NCBI GenBank assembly: GCA_028873695.1
Contig: JAPPNU010000062.1
Span: 25,508-89,507 of the forward strand
Length of the DNA: 64,000 nucleotides
Direction: 5' to 3'
Origin: Gemmatimonadota bacterium
Lineage (GTDB): Bacteria; Latescibacterota; UBA2968; GCA-2709665
A program made the translations under genes and the position numbers. Within the stretch, counting starts at the first letter, position 1. Each line of letters starts with the position of its first letter. Positions 44,236-51,061 of this stretch are shown one piece after another. A model generated the notes under the pieces. The model did no database searches. It was not told the origin of the DNA and was given only the letters and a program-made list of their open reading frames with translations.

Positions 44236-44403
44236 AAGAAGCTGTTTTAGAATAACCGGTGAGTCCCCGAGCGCGAGCGAAAGAGTGGCGGTCAAGGCGG
44301 GAAAATCCGCCCATATTTGTCTATACGGGTGGGTTTGACCAACGCCGACCGGCGCTCTTGCAGCCGCGCGAAGACCGCTGGGAATTTTAAAACAGCTTTT
44401 AAG
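44236..44403 (+). repeat. Family A palindromic leader-like repeat, copy 3
   Basis: The 168-bp element in plus orientation, between a promoter at 44170-44198 and the Shine-Dalgarno GGAG (about 44407) of the DUF433 gene. Terminal inverted repeats are AAGAAGCTGTTTTA and TTTTAAAACAGCTTTTAA. The copy keeps GAGCGCGAGCGAAA, GGCGGTCAAGGCGGG and TTTGACCAACGCCGACCGG. Confidence 0.8.
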
Positions 44404-44418
44404 ACCGGAGATTTCGCA

Positions 44419-44664
44419 ATGGCGGATCGAGAACGAAACACGATTGACTTGCAAGAGGTCGTTTCACGTGAACCTGAAATTCACAGTGGAGACCTCGTTT
44501 TCGCCGGTACGCGCGTGCCGGTTCAGAACTTATTTGGCTACCTGAAAGGAACCTCTTCCCTCAATGACTTTCTGGATGACTTTCCCTCCGTTTCCCGAGA
44601 GGCGGCAGTAGCTGTGCTCGAAGCCGCCAAAGCACGCCTCTTCGCCGATGCGTCTACTTCTTGA
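44419..44664 (+). CDS. DUF433 antitoxin-like protein
   Basis: An 81-residue DUF433 protein: GDLVFAGTRVPVQNLFGYLK near residue 26 and SLNDFLDDFPSVSREAAVAVLEAAK near 48 form the winged-helix-like core. DUF433 genes usually precede a DUF5615 PIN-like toxin and serve as its antitoxin. Here the toxin reading frame overlaps its end by 17 bp as expected, but carries only a toxin start. GGAG lies about 10 nt before ATG 44419. The promoter and family A repeat lie upstream. Confidence 0.82.
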   Translation: MADRERNTIDLQEVVSREPEIHSGDLVFAGTRVPVQNLFGYLKGTSSLNDFLDDFPSVSREAAVAVLEAAKARLFADASTS

Positions 44665-45184
44665 TGAATCTGTTCCCCGTCCCGTGCGACGATTTCTACC
44701 TGGCCATACCGTAATGACAACACGCCGTGCGGTTGAGGCGGATGTTCCGGCGCTTATTGACCTGGCGCAGCGGTCCTGGCTTTCGGGAAACTGCGAACTG
44801 GCGCCGATCGAGGCTGTGCGCGATTGGATCGAGTGTGATTTCGAACGAACGCGGTATCCGGAAATCTGGCCGAACGTCACGGTTGCGGAACACGGGTCAC
44901 GAATCCTCGGTCTGACGAGTACCGACGGCCAGGAAGTGGCCGATCTATGGGTACATCCCTCCTTCCAGAGACGTGGCATCGGGAGTACGCTGTTGCAGGT
45001 GGCCGAGGAGGAGATTCAATTCGCTGGCTACCGCACCGCCCGGCTGTGTTATACCGAATACAACGTCGCCGCGTCCCGCTTCTACCGCGCCCATGGATAT
45101 ACGGAGGCGGGCCGGTCTCCGGGACGGCTTCCGTGCGGGATCGTGCGGGATGTTGTCGCTATGGAGAAGAAACTGAATAGTTGA
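44648..45184 (+). CDS. DUF5615-toxin start fused in frame to a GNAT acetyltransferase
   Basis: The open frame begins with about 22 residues typical of a DUF5615 toxin (MRLLLDESVPRPVRRFLPGH), including the acidic residue LLLDES. From residue 23 (ATG 44714) it becomes a GNAT acetyltransferase: TTRRAVEADVPALIDLA, VADLWVHPSFQRRGIGSTLL (the acetyl-CoA RRGIG motif, near residue 105) and YTEYNVAASRFYRAHGY. The acetyltransferase could be made from the fused start or from 44714, where no clear Shine-Dalgarno is seen. The toxin catalytic part is lost, so the DUF433 antitoxin has no visible partner. Recombination or decay is the likely cause. Confidence 0.75.
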   Translation: MRLLLDESVPRPVRRFLPGHTVMTTRRAVEADVPALIDLAQRSWLSGNCELAPIEAVRDWIECDFERTRYPEIWPNVTVAEHGSRILGLTSTDGQEVADLWVHPSFQRRGIGSTLLQVAEEEIQFAGYRTARLCYTEYNVAASRFYRAHGYTEAGRSPGRLPCGIVRDVVAMEKKLNS

Positions 45185-45232
45185 GAATTGTCCGGGCGCT
45201 GTGAGACCCAAAAGCGGAGGAGGGTGCGACGC

Positions 45233-45616
45233 GTGAAGGTCAAAGCGATCGACTTCGTGATTTCCCACGTGACCGATACCAGGGCGGCGGTCCGGTTCTA
45301 CCGGAACGTGCTGGGGATCGATCAGGATTTCATCAACGACGGCGTGATCGAGGGCGACGGAAGCCAGGATGCGTGGACGGAGTTCGACACCCGTCCGGTC
45401 AGCCTGGCGCTGGTGCGGTGGGACGAGGAGGCGGGACGACCGGGGATCGCGCTTGCGGTGGACGACGTGGACGAGGCGGTGGACGAACTGCGCGGGAAGG
45501 ACGTGGAAATCGTGATGGAGCCGGCCGACAGCGGAAGCTGCCGGATGGCGTGGATCAAGGACCCGTGGGGCAACCTGCTCTGCATCCACCATCGAGACGA
45601 CGGTACCTGCGGGTAG
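45233..45616 (+). CDS. VOC/glyoxalase-fold protein
   Basis: A 127-residue protein of the vicinal oxygen chelate fold: KAIDFVISHVTDTRAAVRFY near the start, FYRNVLGI, and ending SCRMAWIKDPWGNLLCIHH. Such proteins bind a divalent metal and include glyoxalase I, dioxygenases and resistance proteins; nothing identifies the ligand. GTG 45233 has a strong GGAGGAGGG 8 nt upstream. It follows the GNAT gene by 48 bp. Confidence 0.82.
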   Translation: MKVKAIDFVISHVTDTRAAVRFYRNVLGIDQDFINDGVIEGDGSQDAWTEFDTRPVSLALVRWDEEAGRPGIALAVDDVDEAVDELRGKDVEIVMEPADSGSCRMAWIKDPWGNLLCIHHRDDGTCG

Positions 45617-45662
45617 GCATTACGCTCAAACGCAAAGGCAATTCTCGTACGGGATGAATTCG

Positions 45663-46529
45663 ATGGCGAAACGAAAGTCGCAGAATCGGTCCGCAGCAAG
45701 AAACGGCAACGTAACTCTACGGGAAGGCGATGTCACGACGCTGGGCGACGAAGTCACCCGTGGACTTGGTGACATCAGGCTCATGCATCCACCGGGTACG
45801 ACGCCCATCACGCCGGCCAGCATGATTTCCATCGAGGCGATCGCCGGTCACGGACACCTGATCGAGGGGATCGGCATCGACTGGGGAAGCGGCGGCGGCT
45901 GCCTGTCCATCATGGCCGCGCGGACACCCGGGGTAACCCGCGTTGTCGGGCTGGAAATCGACGAAACCAACGTGTCCGTCGCCCGGAGGAACGCCAGGTT
46001 GAACGGCGTCGAGGAGAAGGTAAAGTTCATCCGGTCGGGTTCATATTCGCCGTTCGAGGATGGCGACAGACGTTCTCTCGAATCGCTTAGGGGACGCACG
46101 GATTTCATGATCGCCAACCCGATCTCGAGCGACGACGATGACGGATTCGGATACAGACGGACCGTCCTGAGTGGCGCCAGGGATTTTCTGCGCGACGGCG
46201 GCCGGGTCTTCCTGAGCATTTCGTATCAATACGGCCGACGGAGGATTGCGGGGCTGGAACGCGACGTCCCCGGGTTTTTCCACGAGGGAATCCTGGCCAG
46301 GAGCGCTTGCGTCCCTTTCGACCTCGGGCGAACCGATCTCCTGAATTGTCTCAAGGTGTACGCGAGAGAAGAATCCAGGGGGGGATTCGAATACGAATTC
46401 TGCAATCCGTTGCGACAGGCTCAGGCCATGAATGCACGGGACTCCCTGGCGTTCTACGAAAGGACCGGCAGGAGCCCCCTGTCGCAGTGGCAGACGCATC
46501 TCTTCACGTACCATCCGGATCGCCTTTGA
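45663..46529 (+). CDS. SAM-dependent methyltransferase (HemK/PrmA-like motif)
   Basis: A 288-residue methyltransferase. The SAM motif is GIGIDWGSGGGCLSIMAA near residue 67, followed by VVGLEIDETNVSVARRNAR. The downstream ANPISS near residue 150 replaces the NPPY/DPPY of N-methyltransferases, so the acceptor is unclear. It reads in the same direction as the VOC gene. GGGA at suitable spacing supports the ATG at 45663; the ATG at 45654 is also possible. The gene is followed by the repeat-rich interval to 46989. Confidence 0.75.
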   Translation: MAKRKSQNRSAARNGNVTLREGDVTTLGDEVTRGLGDIRLMHPPGTTPITPASMISIEAIAGHGHLIEGIGIDWGSGGGCLSIMAARTPGVTRVVGLEIDETNVSVARRNARLNGVEEKVKFIRSGSYSPFEDGDRRSLESLRGRTDFMIANPISSDDDDGFGYRRTVLSGARDFLRDGGRVFLSISYQYGRRRIAGLERDVPGFFHEGILARSACVPFDLGRTDLLNCLKVYAREESRGGFEYEFCNPLRQAQAMNARDSLAFYERTGRSPLSQWQTHLFTYHPDRL

Positions 46530-46534
46530 GACTT

Positions 46535-46564
46535 ATTACGGGGAGCCTTAAATAGTTGACGCTA
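46535..46564 (+). repeat. Family D direct repeat, left copy
   Basis: TTACGGGGAGC and AAATAGTTGACGC recur at 46810-46837 with few differences. The pair brackets the family C copies at 46569-46627 and 46730-46757, giving a composite of about 300 bp. Confidence 0.65.
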
Positions 46565-46568
46565 CCAG

Positions 46569-46627
46569 CCTTAATTCGAACGAAAACAACCGTTAATTTA
46601 CCACAAAAAGCACAAAGGGCACAGAAA
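46569..46627 (-). repeat. Family C intergenic repeat, copy 3 (inverted)
   Basis: Its reverse complement contains CTGTGCCCTTTGTGC, TTTTTGTGGTAA and GAATTAAGG, matching copies at 42301-42360 and 32163-32220. It sits just inside the left family D repeat. Confidence 0.65.
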
Positions 46628-46729
46628 GACCAAAAGGCAAACCGTGTGAAGAAGCACCAACCGTCCGGATGGAATCCGGGCGTTGTTCGTTACCCCCACT
46701 CAGTCGGTCACAGAATAAAACCTCTCCCA

Positions 46730-46757
46730 TTTTGTGTTTTTGTGCCTTTTGTGGCTA
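46730..46757 (+). repeat. Family C intergenic repeat, partial copy 4
   Basis: TTTTGTGTTTTTGTGCCTTTTGTGG resembles the core of the family C element, in opposite orientation to copy 3. Only the core is kept. Confidence 0.5.
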
Positions 46758-46809
46758 TTGCTTTTGGTGGATCAATGGCCAATAGAAGCGCACAAGTCAC
46801 AGAAGGATT

Positions 46810-46837
46810 GTTACGGGGAGCGTCAAATAGTCGACGC
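46810..46837 (+). repeat. Family D direct repeat, right copy
   Basis: TTACGGGGAGCGTCAAATAG followed by TCGACGC matches 46535-46564. Within it GCGTC and GACGC form a short inverted repeat. Between 46838 and 46988 no gene or further repeat was recognised. Confidence 0.65.
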
Positions 46838-46988
46838 AATCTGACGGCGAGGCCGCGTACACATGTGACCTGAGGAATAGTGTCTGTTACCAAAAGTGGC
46901 AAATGATCGACGTCTATGCCCCGTACGTCAGAATACGTGGATGTAAACCATAATATGACCCCCGTAATAAGTGACAGGAATGTCGCCG

Positions 46989-47498
46989 ATGGAACCGATT
47001 GTTACGCGAATGACGCCGGCCGACTGGGAGACGGTGCGCCGGATTCTCGAGGATGGCATCGCCACGGGACACGCGTCGTTCGACACGGAAGTCCCCGATT
47101 GGGACGCCTGGAACAGAAGCCATCTGGAGGTATGCCGGCTTGTCGCACGTGTCGAGGGTGTGATTGCGGGGTGGGCCGCCCTGAGTCCGGTTTCGAGCCG
47201 GTGCGTCCACTCGGGCGTCGCGGAAGTCAGCGTGTACGTCGGATCCGGCTTCAGGAGAAGAGGGATCGGCAGGGCCCTGATGGCGGAACTCATCGACGCA
47301 TCGGAGCACGAGGGGATCTGGACCCTCCAGGGAGGGGTGTTTCCGGAAAACGCCGCGAGCATCGCGCTCCAGAAGGCGTTCGGGTTCCGGGAGGTGGGCC
47401 GGCAGGAGCGATTGGGGAAGCTCAACGGGGTCTGGCGGGACGTCGTCCTGATGGAACGACGAAGCAGAGCTGTGGGCACATTGTGGCAATCAGGGTGA
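46989..47498 (+). CDS. Phosphinothricin-acetyltransferase-like GNAT
   Basis: A 169-residue PAT/Bar-type acetyltransferase: MTPADWETVRRILEDGIATGHASF near the N-terminus, VEGVIAGWAALSPVS near 60, the acetyl-CoA loop VYVGSGFRRRGIGRALM near 92, and QKAFGFREVGRQERLGKLNG towards the C-terminus. Close relatives N-acetylate methionine derivatives or other amino acids. The start at ATG 46989 has AGGA 9 nt upstream; GTG 46971 and ATG 46980 are weaker options. Convergent with trmJ downstream. Confidence 0.82.
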   Translation: MEPIVTRMTPADWETVRRILEDGIATGHASFDTEVPDWDAWNRSHLEVCRLVARVEGVIAGWAALSPVSSRCVHSGVAEVSVYVGSGFRRRGIGRALMAELIDASEHEGIWTLQGGVFPENAASIALQKAFGFREVGRQERLGKLNGVWRDVVLMERRSRAVGTLWQSG

Positions 47499-47574
47499 CC
47501 GGGAGACGGAGCAGCGTCGCCTGGATGCCAAAAGCAACCCGGAGCACGTAGGGAGCACGCCTGAAGACGCGGGA

Positions 47575-48336
47575 TCATCCGGATTCCGCGTCCGATTTGT
47601 GTACGGCGACGAACTTGTCGATCTGGCGGAAGATGCGGTGCAGCGTGGCAACGTCCCGACGATCCATGGATGTGCGGCCGAAGAGGCGGCGGATGGACCG
47701 TGGGAAGGCCTTGGGCATATAGTCGGCTGGAAAACCCAACTTGTCCAGCGCGGAGTCGACGTGGGTATAGAGCGATTCCATCTCTTCAAAGTTCGGCAGG
47801 TCCAGTTCCGGCTGCTCGCGTGGCTTTGCTGCCGCGCGATAAAGTTCATATCCGAAGATGAGGACGGCCTGCGAGAGATTCAGCGAGGGATATCTGTGTG
47901 CGGTGGGGATATTGGCGATGATGCTGCACAACCCCAACTCGTTATTGGTCAGTCCGTTTTCCTCCCTCCCGAAAACGAGAGCGGCTTCTTTGTCCCCGGG
48001 CAGGGAGACCAGCTTTTCCGCCACGTGCCGCGGGCCGTACAGGACGTCGAAGTGCTCCCGTTTCCGGTGGGTCGTGCCCACCGCGAGTACCGTGCCCGAA
48101 AGGGCCTCTTCGAGCGAATCGCAAACGGTGGCGCCGTATAGCACCTCACCGGAGCCGTGGGCCATCTTTCGGGCGTCGCCGCACGTATGGTCCGGCGGAT
48201 CCACGAGGTAGAGCCTTGAGAGTCCCATATTTTTCATTGCGCGCGCCACGGACCCGATATTGCCGGGCTCCTTGGCGCCTGCCAGCACAACACGGATACG
48301 GTTCAGCGCTTCCGGTGCGGTCGTCTGCTGCATCAT
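47575..48336 (-). CDS. trmJ: tRNA 2'-O-methyltransferase TrmJ (SPOUT family)
   Basis: A 253-residue SPOUT methyltransferase with the TrmJ signature segments VVLAGAKEPGNIGSVARAMKN near residue 17, LVFGREENGLTNNEL near 120, and YPSLNLSQAVLIFGYEL near 148, the SAM-binding knot. The roughly 80-residue C-terminal helical region is usual for TrmJ, which methylates position 32 of tRNAs. ATG 48336 has AAGGAG at 6 nt spacing; it is followed directly by a second ATG. The next gene on this strand starts about 1.3 kb upstream. Confidence 0.88.
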   Translation of the reverse strand: MMQQTTAPEALNRIRVVLAGAKEPGNIGSVARAMKNMGLSRLYLVDPPDHTCGDARKMAHGSGEVLYGATVCDSLEEALSGTVLAVGTTHRKREHFDVLYGPRHVAEKLVSLPGDKEAALVFGREENGLTNNELGLCSIIANIPTAHRYPSLNLSQAVLIFGYELYRAAAKPREQPELDLPNFEEMESLYTHVDSALDKLGFPADYMPKAFPRSIRRLFGRTSMDRRDVATLHRIFRQIDKFVAVHKSDAESG

Positions 48337-48429
48337 CTGTAGCTCCTTGCCTGAACTCCCGGCCTGCGTTTCTATCGGAAGTCGCGATCCCGGGAGCCGA
48401 CTCCCGGTGCCTGGCGAATCTCATTTCCG

Positions 48430-49638
48430 CTATCGATGCAACAGGCGTTTCCACCCCTGGGGAACGGTATTGGTTTCGAGCAGCATTTGCATTGCCCGCC
48501 CTTTCGCGGTTTCCAGGCTGTCGTCGCGGGCTTTCCAATAGGCTGCGCCCCGCCTGGCGGCGTCTCGACGCATCGAAAAAGCGTCCCGGTTGAATAGGGA
48601 GTCGTCAAGCGCGGGATTCAGCGTATAGCCGCCGATGCGCGTGGTCTGTTCGGCCAGGGCGCCGGCGTCGGTTATAATGCGCACGCTTTGCAGAACCGGC
48701 AGCCAGTAGCGGTCGTAGTACAGCGCGTTCTGCTGATAGGTGCGCAGTTCCCTGACGCCGAGCGGACTCCGGCCCTTTTCATTCAGGCGCAGGTCGTAGC
48801 CCACCAGCGAGTAGTCGTTCGCGGAAATCCAGATGGCCCCCTCAAGTCCGGGGCGTCTCCGCTTCCGTGGTTCAACGTGAATCTTGTGCACCGCCACGTC
48901 GCCCATCTGCACGGTGTTGACCAGACGATAGCGGTAGTCCCGCCTGGCGTCCGACTCCAGCGGCAGCGGACCCACGTCGAAGTCACGCCCGTTGAGGCGG
49001 CCGCTGCGGATATTGACGATGACGCCGGGATGCATGCCGAACTGCTGCGCCGGCGCGTGACGGGACCGGTACGCCGTGATGTCCTGGACGATCTCCCCGG
49101 GGTTCCGATAATACCCCAGACCGTCGTAGTCGATCTGCGCCAGTACGCGGGCTCCGGCGCGGCTGTCGGCGAACAGGGTCTGGGTCCCGTCCAGGGCGAA
49201 CCGATATGACCCGAGGTCCGCGTAGCGCGCGTGGAAGACGTTTTCGCGGGGTTCCCGCCCGATACCTTCGAGAAGGGCGTCCAGGGACGGGCGCGGCATG
49301 TCAACGTGGGACTTGAGGGTCATCGGAGACGGGGAAAGCAGGATGTCCGGCCGGCGCAATTCGGCGTGAGGAATGACGATCTCGTACGATGCCGTTCGAT
49401 AGCCGACAAAGGAAACCGTGACACGTATGGGGCCCGCGGGAAGGTCGGAAACCGCAAAGCGTCCGTAGAGGTCGGTAAGGTCCCCGCGCCTGAGTTCCGG
49501 CAGAACGACCGTGGCGTACGGCAAGGGCGCGCGCGTTGCGCTGTCCCGTACCGTGCCGCTCAGCGTCGCCGCGTTCGCGTTCGCCTGAACGAGGTGCAGC
49601 GCAAGAAAGCCGGCGAGAATGTCAAAAAAAGGCCGCAC
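48430..49638 (-). CDS. Exported protein with carboxypeptidase-regulatory-like domain
   Basis: A 402-residue protein with a signal peptide (FFDILAGFLALHLVQANANA) and an N-terminal CarboxypepD_reg-like beta-sandwich: LSGTVRDSATRAPLPYATV and LYGRFAVSDLPAG and VSFVGYRTA. The rest resembles DUF5686-type outer-membrane-associated proteins; sequence pattern suggests beta-rich, not enzymatic. Similar domains act in surface adhesion or nutrient uptake; role unknown. GTG 49638 overlaps the bioF/kbl-type gene by 17 bp and has GGAGG just upstream. Confidence 0.7.
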   Translation of the reverse strand: MRPFFDILAGFLALHLVQANANAATLSGTVRDSATRAPLPYATVVLPELRRGDLTDLYGRFAVSDLPAGPIRVTVSFVGYRTASYEIVIPHAELRRPDILLSPSPMTLKSHVDMPRPSLDALLEGIGREPRENVFHARYADLGSYRFALDGTQTLFADSRAGARVLAQIDYDGLGYYRNPGEIVQDITAYRSRHAPAQQFGMHPGVIVNIRSGRLNGRDFDVGPLPLESDARRDYRYRLVNTVQMGDVAVHKIHVEPRKRRRPGLEGAIWISANDYSLVGYDLRLNEKGRSPLGVRELRTYQQNALYYDRYWLPVLQSVRIITDAGALAEQTTRIGGYTLNPALDDSLFNRDAFSMRRDAARRGAAYWKARDDSLETAKGRAMQMLLETNTVPQGWKRLLHR

Positions 49639-50785
49639 GGACCTCCGCCATCGCCTGGATGAGGCGGTTGATGTCATCTTCGCTGTGGTCGGCCATGAGC
49701 GTGAGCCGCAGGCGGCTCTCACCTTCCGGCACGGTTGGCGGCCGGATGCCGCTGAGGTAGATGCCCTTCTCGAAGAGACGGTCCGAAATCGCCATGGTAC
49801 GCGCCGCGTCGCCGATGAGGACCGGAACGATCTGGGATTGGGAGTCCTGGAGATGGAAGCCGAGATTGCCCAGGGCGTCTTTTACGGTCCTGATGTTACG
49901 CCAGAGGTCTTCCCGGAGCTTCGGACGGCTTTCGATCAGTCCCAGCGCGGCCGTTGCCGCCGCGCAGGCGTCGGGCGGAAGGGCCGACGTGTAGATGAAT
50001 GCCGCGGCCCGATTGACCAGCAATTCGATGAGTTTCGCGTTTCCGGCGACGAATCCGCCGTACGCGCCGAGGGCCTTGCTGCCGGAGGTTGTCAGAACGT
50101 CCACGCCCTGTGCGATGCCGAAGTGTTCGTGTATGCCCCGGCCGGTAGCGCCCAGGACCCCGGTCCCATGGGCGTCGTCCACCATCAGGATGGCGTTGTG
50201 CAGGTTCGCGGCGTCCACGAGACCGGGGAGAGGCGCAAGGTCCCCGTCCATGCTGAACAAACCGTCGCTGACGATCAGCCGGCGACGGTACTCCCACCCC
50301 GAACCGAGCAGGCTTTCCAGATGGTCCACGTCCCGGTGGCGATAGACGAAGGTCTTCGCCCGGGAAAGCCGGCAGGCGTCGATGATGCTGCGATGGTTCA
50401 GACGGTCGCTGAATATCGCGTCTTCCTCGCCGACGAGGGCGGTCACAGCGCCAAGGTTCGCCATATAGCCGGTAGGAAAGCAGAGCGCGGATTCGGTTCC
50501 CAGGAATCGCGCCATCCGGAGTTCCAGTGTCCGGTGGGGTTCCATGGTACCGGAAATGAGCCGGGAGGCGGCGGCGCTCAACCCGTACGAACGCAACGCA
50601 GCGTCGGCGGCGTCCTTGAGCGCCGGGTGATTTGCAAGCCCGAGGTAGTTATTGGAACAGAAGAGGAGGCGCTCTTTGCCGTTGATGCGGACCCTGGGAC
50701 CCTGCGCGCCTTCCACGAGGCGGAGGCCGCGATAGAGGCCGCGGGATCTGAGACTGTCCAACTCGAGGTCGAGATGGGGAAGCAC
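49622..50785 (-). CDS. BioF/KBL-type PLP-dependent alpha-oxoamine synthase
   Basis: A 387-residue fold-type I PLP enzyme: SNNYLGLANHP near residue 44, SRLISGTMEPHRTLE near 75, DDAHGTGVLG near 202 with the cofactor Asp, and the Schiff-base Lys in TSGSKALGAYGG near 238. It condenses an acyl-CoA with an amino acid and fits 8-amino-7-oxononanoate synthase (BioF) or glycine C-acetyltransferase (KBL). The remaining biotin genes are not in this window. The start is GTG 50785; the Shine-Dalgarno is weak. A divergent promoter pair separates it from lnt-tatC. Confidence 0.88.
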   Translation of the reverse strand: MLPHLDLELDSLRSRGLYRGLRLVEGAQGPRVRINGKERLLFCSNNYLGLANHPALKDAADAALRSYGLSAAASRLISGTMEPHRTLELRMARFLGTESALCFPTGYMANLGAVTALVGEEDAIFSDRLNHRSIIDACRLSRAKTFVYRHRDVDHLESLLGSGWEYRRRLIVSDGLFSMDGDLAPLPGLVDAANLHNAILMVDDAHGTGVLGATGRGIHEHFGIAQGVDVLTTSGSKALGAYGGFVAGNAKLIELLVNRAAAFIYTSALPPDACAAATAALGLIESRPKLREDLWRNIRTVKDALGNLGFHLQDSQSQIVPVLIGDAARTMAISDRLFEKGIYLSGIRPPTVPEGESRLRLTLMADHSEDDINRLIQAMAEVRAAFF

Positions 50786-50835
50786 TGTGAGGATACCGAT
50801 GAATTACGCGGTTAACGGGGGTGAATTATGGACGG

Positions 50836-50864
50836 AAATTATGGAAATCCCCCTGGCTTGTCAA
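50836..50864 (-). promoter_or_regulatory. Minus-strand promoter for the BioF-like gene
   Basis: TTGACA on the minus strand (50864-50859) and TAATTT (50841-50836) are spaced by 17 bp. They lie about 50 bp from the GTG at 50785. Confidence 0.55.
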
Positions 50865-50889
50865 GGGAGTGAGACGAAATGGTACCGGT

Positions 50890-50917
50890 TTGACAACGGG
50901 ACTCATTCCGTTATATT
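50890..50917 (+). promoter_or_regulatory. Plus-strand promoter for lnt-tatC
   Basis: TTGACA (50890-50895) and TATATT (50912-50917) are spaced by 16 bp. Transcription would begin near 50924, about 80-140 bp before the coding start. The two promoters point away from each other with about 25 bp between the -35 boxes. Confidence 0.6.
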
Positions 50918-51061
50918 CTAATCGGATTTTGGGGCGGGGTTCAACCTGACCGGTTGGCGTGACTCGCTGCTTGCGGCCAACCGGTTTTTCTTTCGTCCAA
51001 CATGACTCGTGAAACCGCGGCCGGCGAAGATCCGGCGGACGGGTTCGGAGGATCCGGCACG

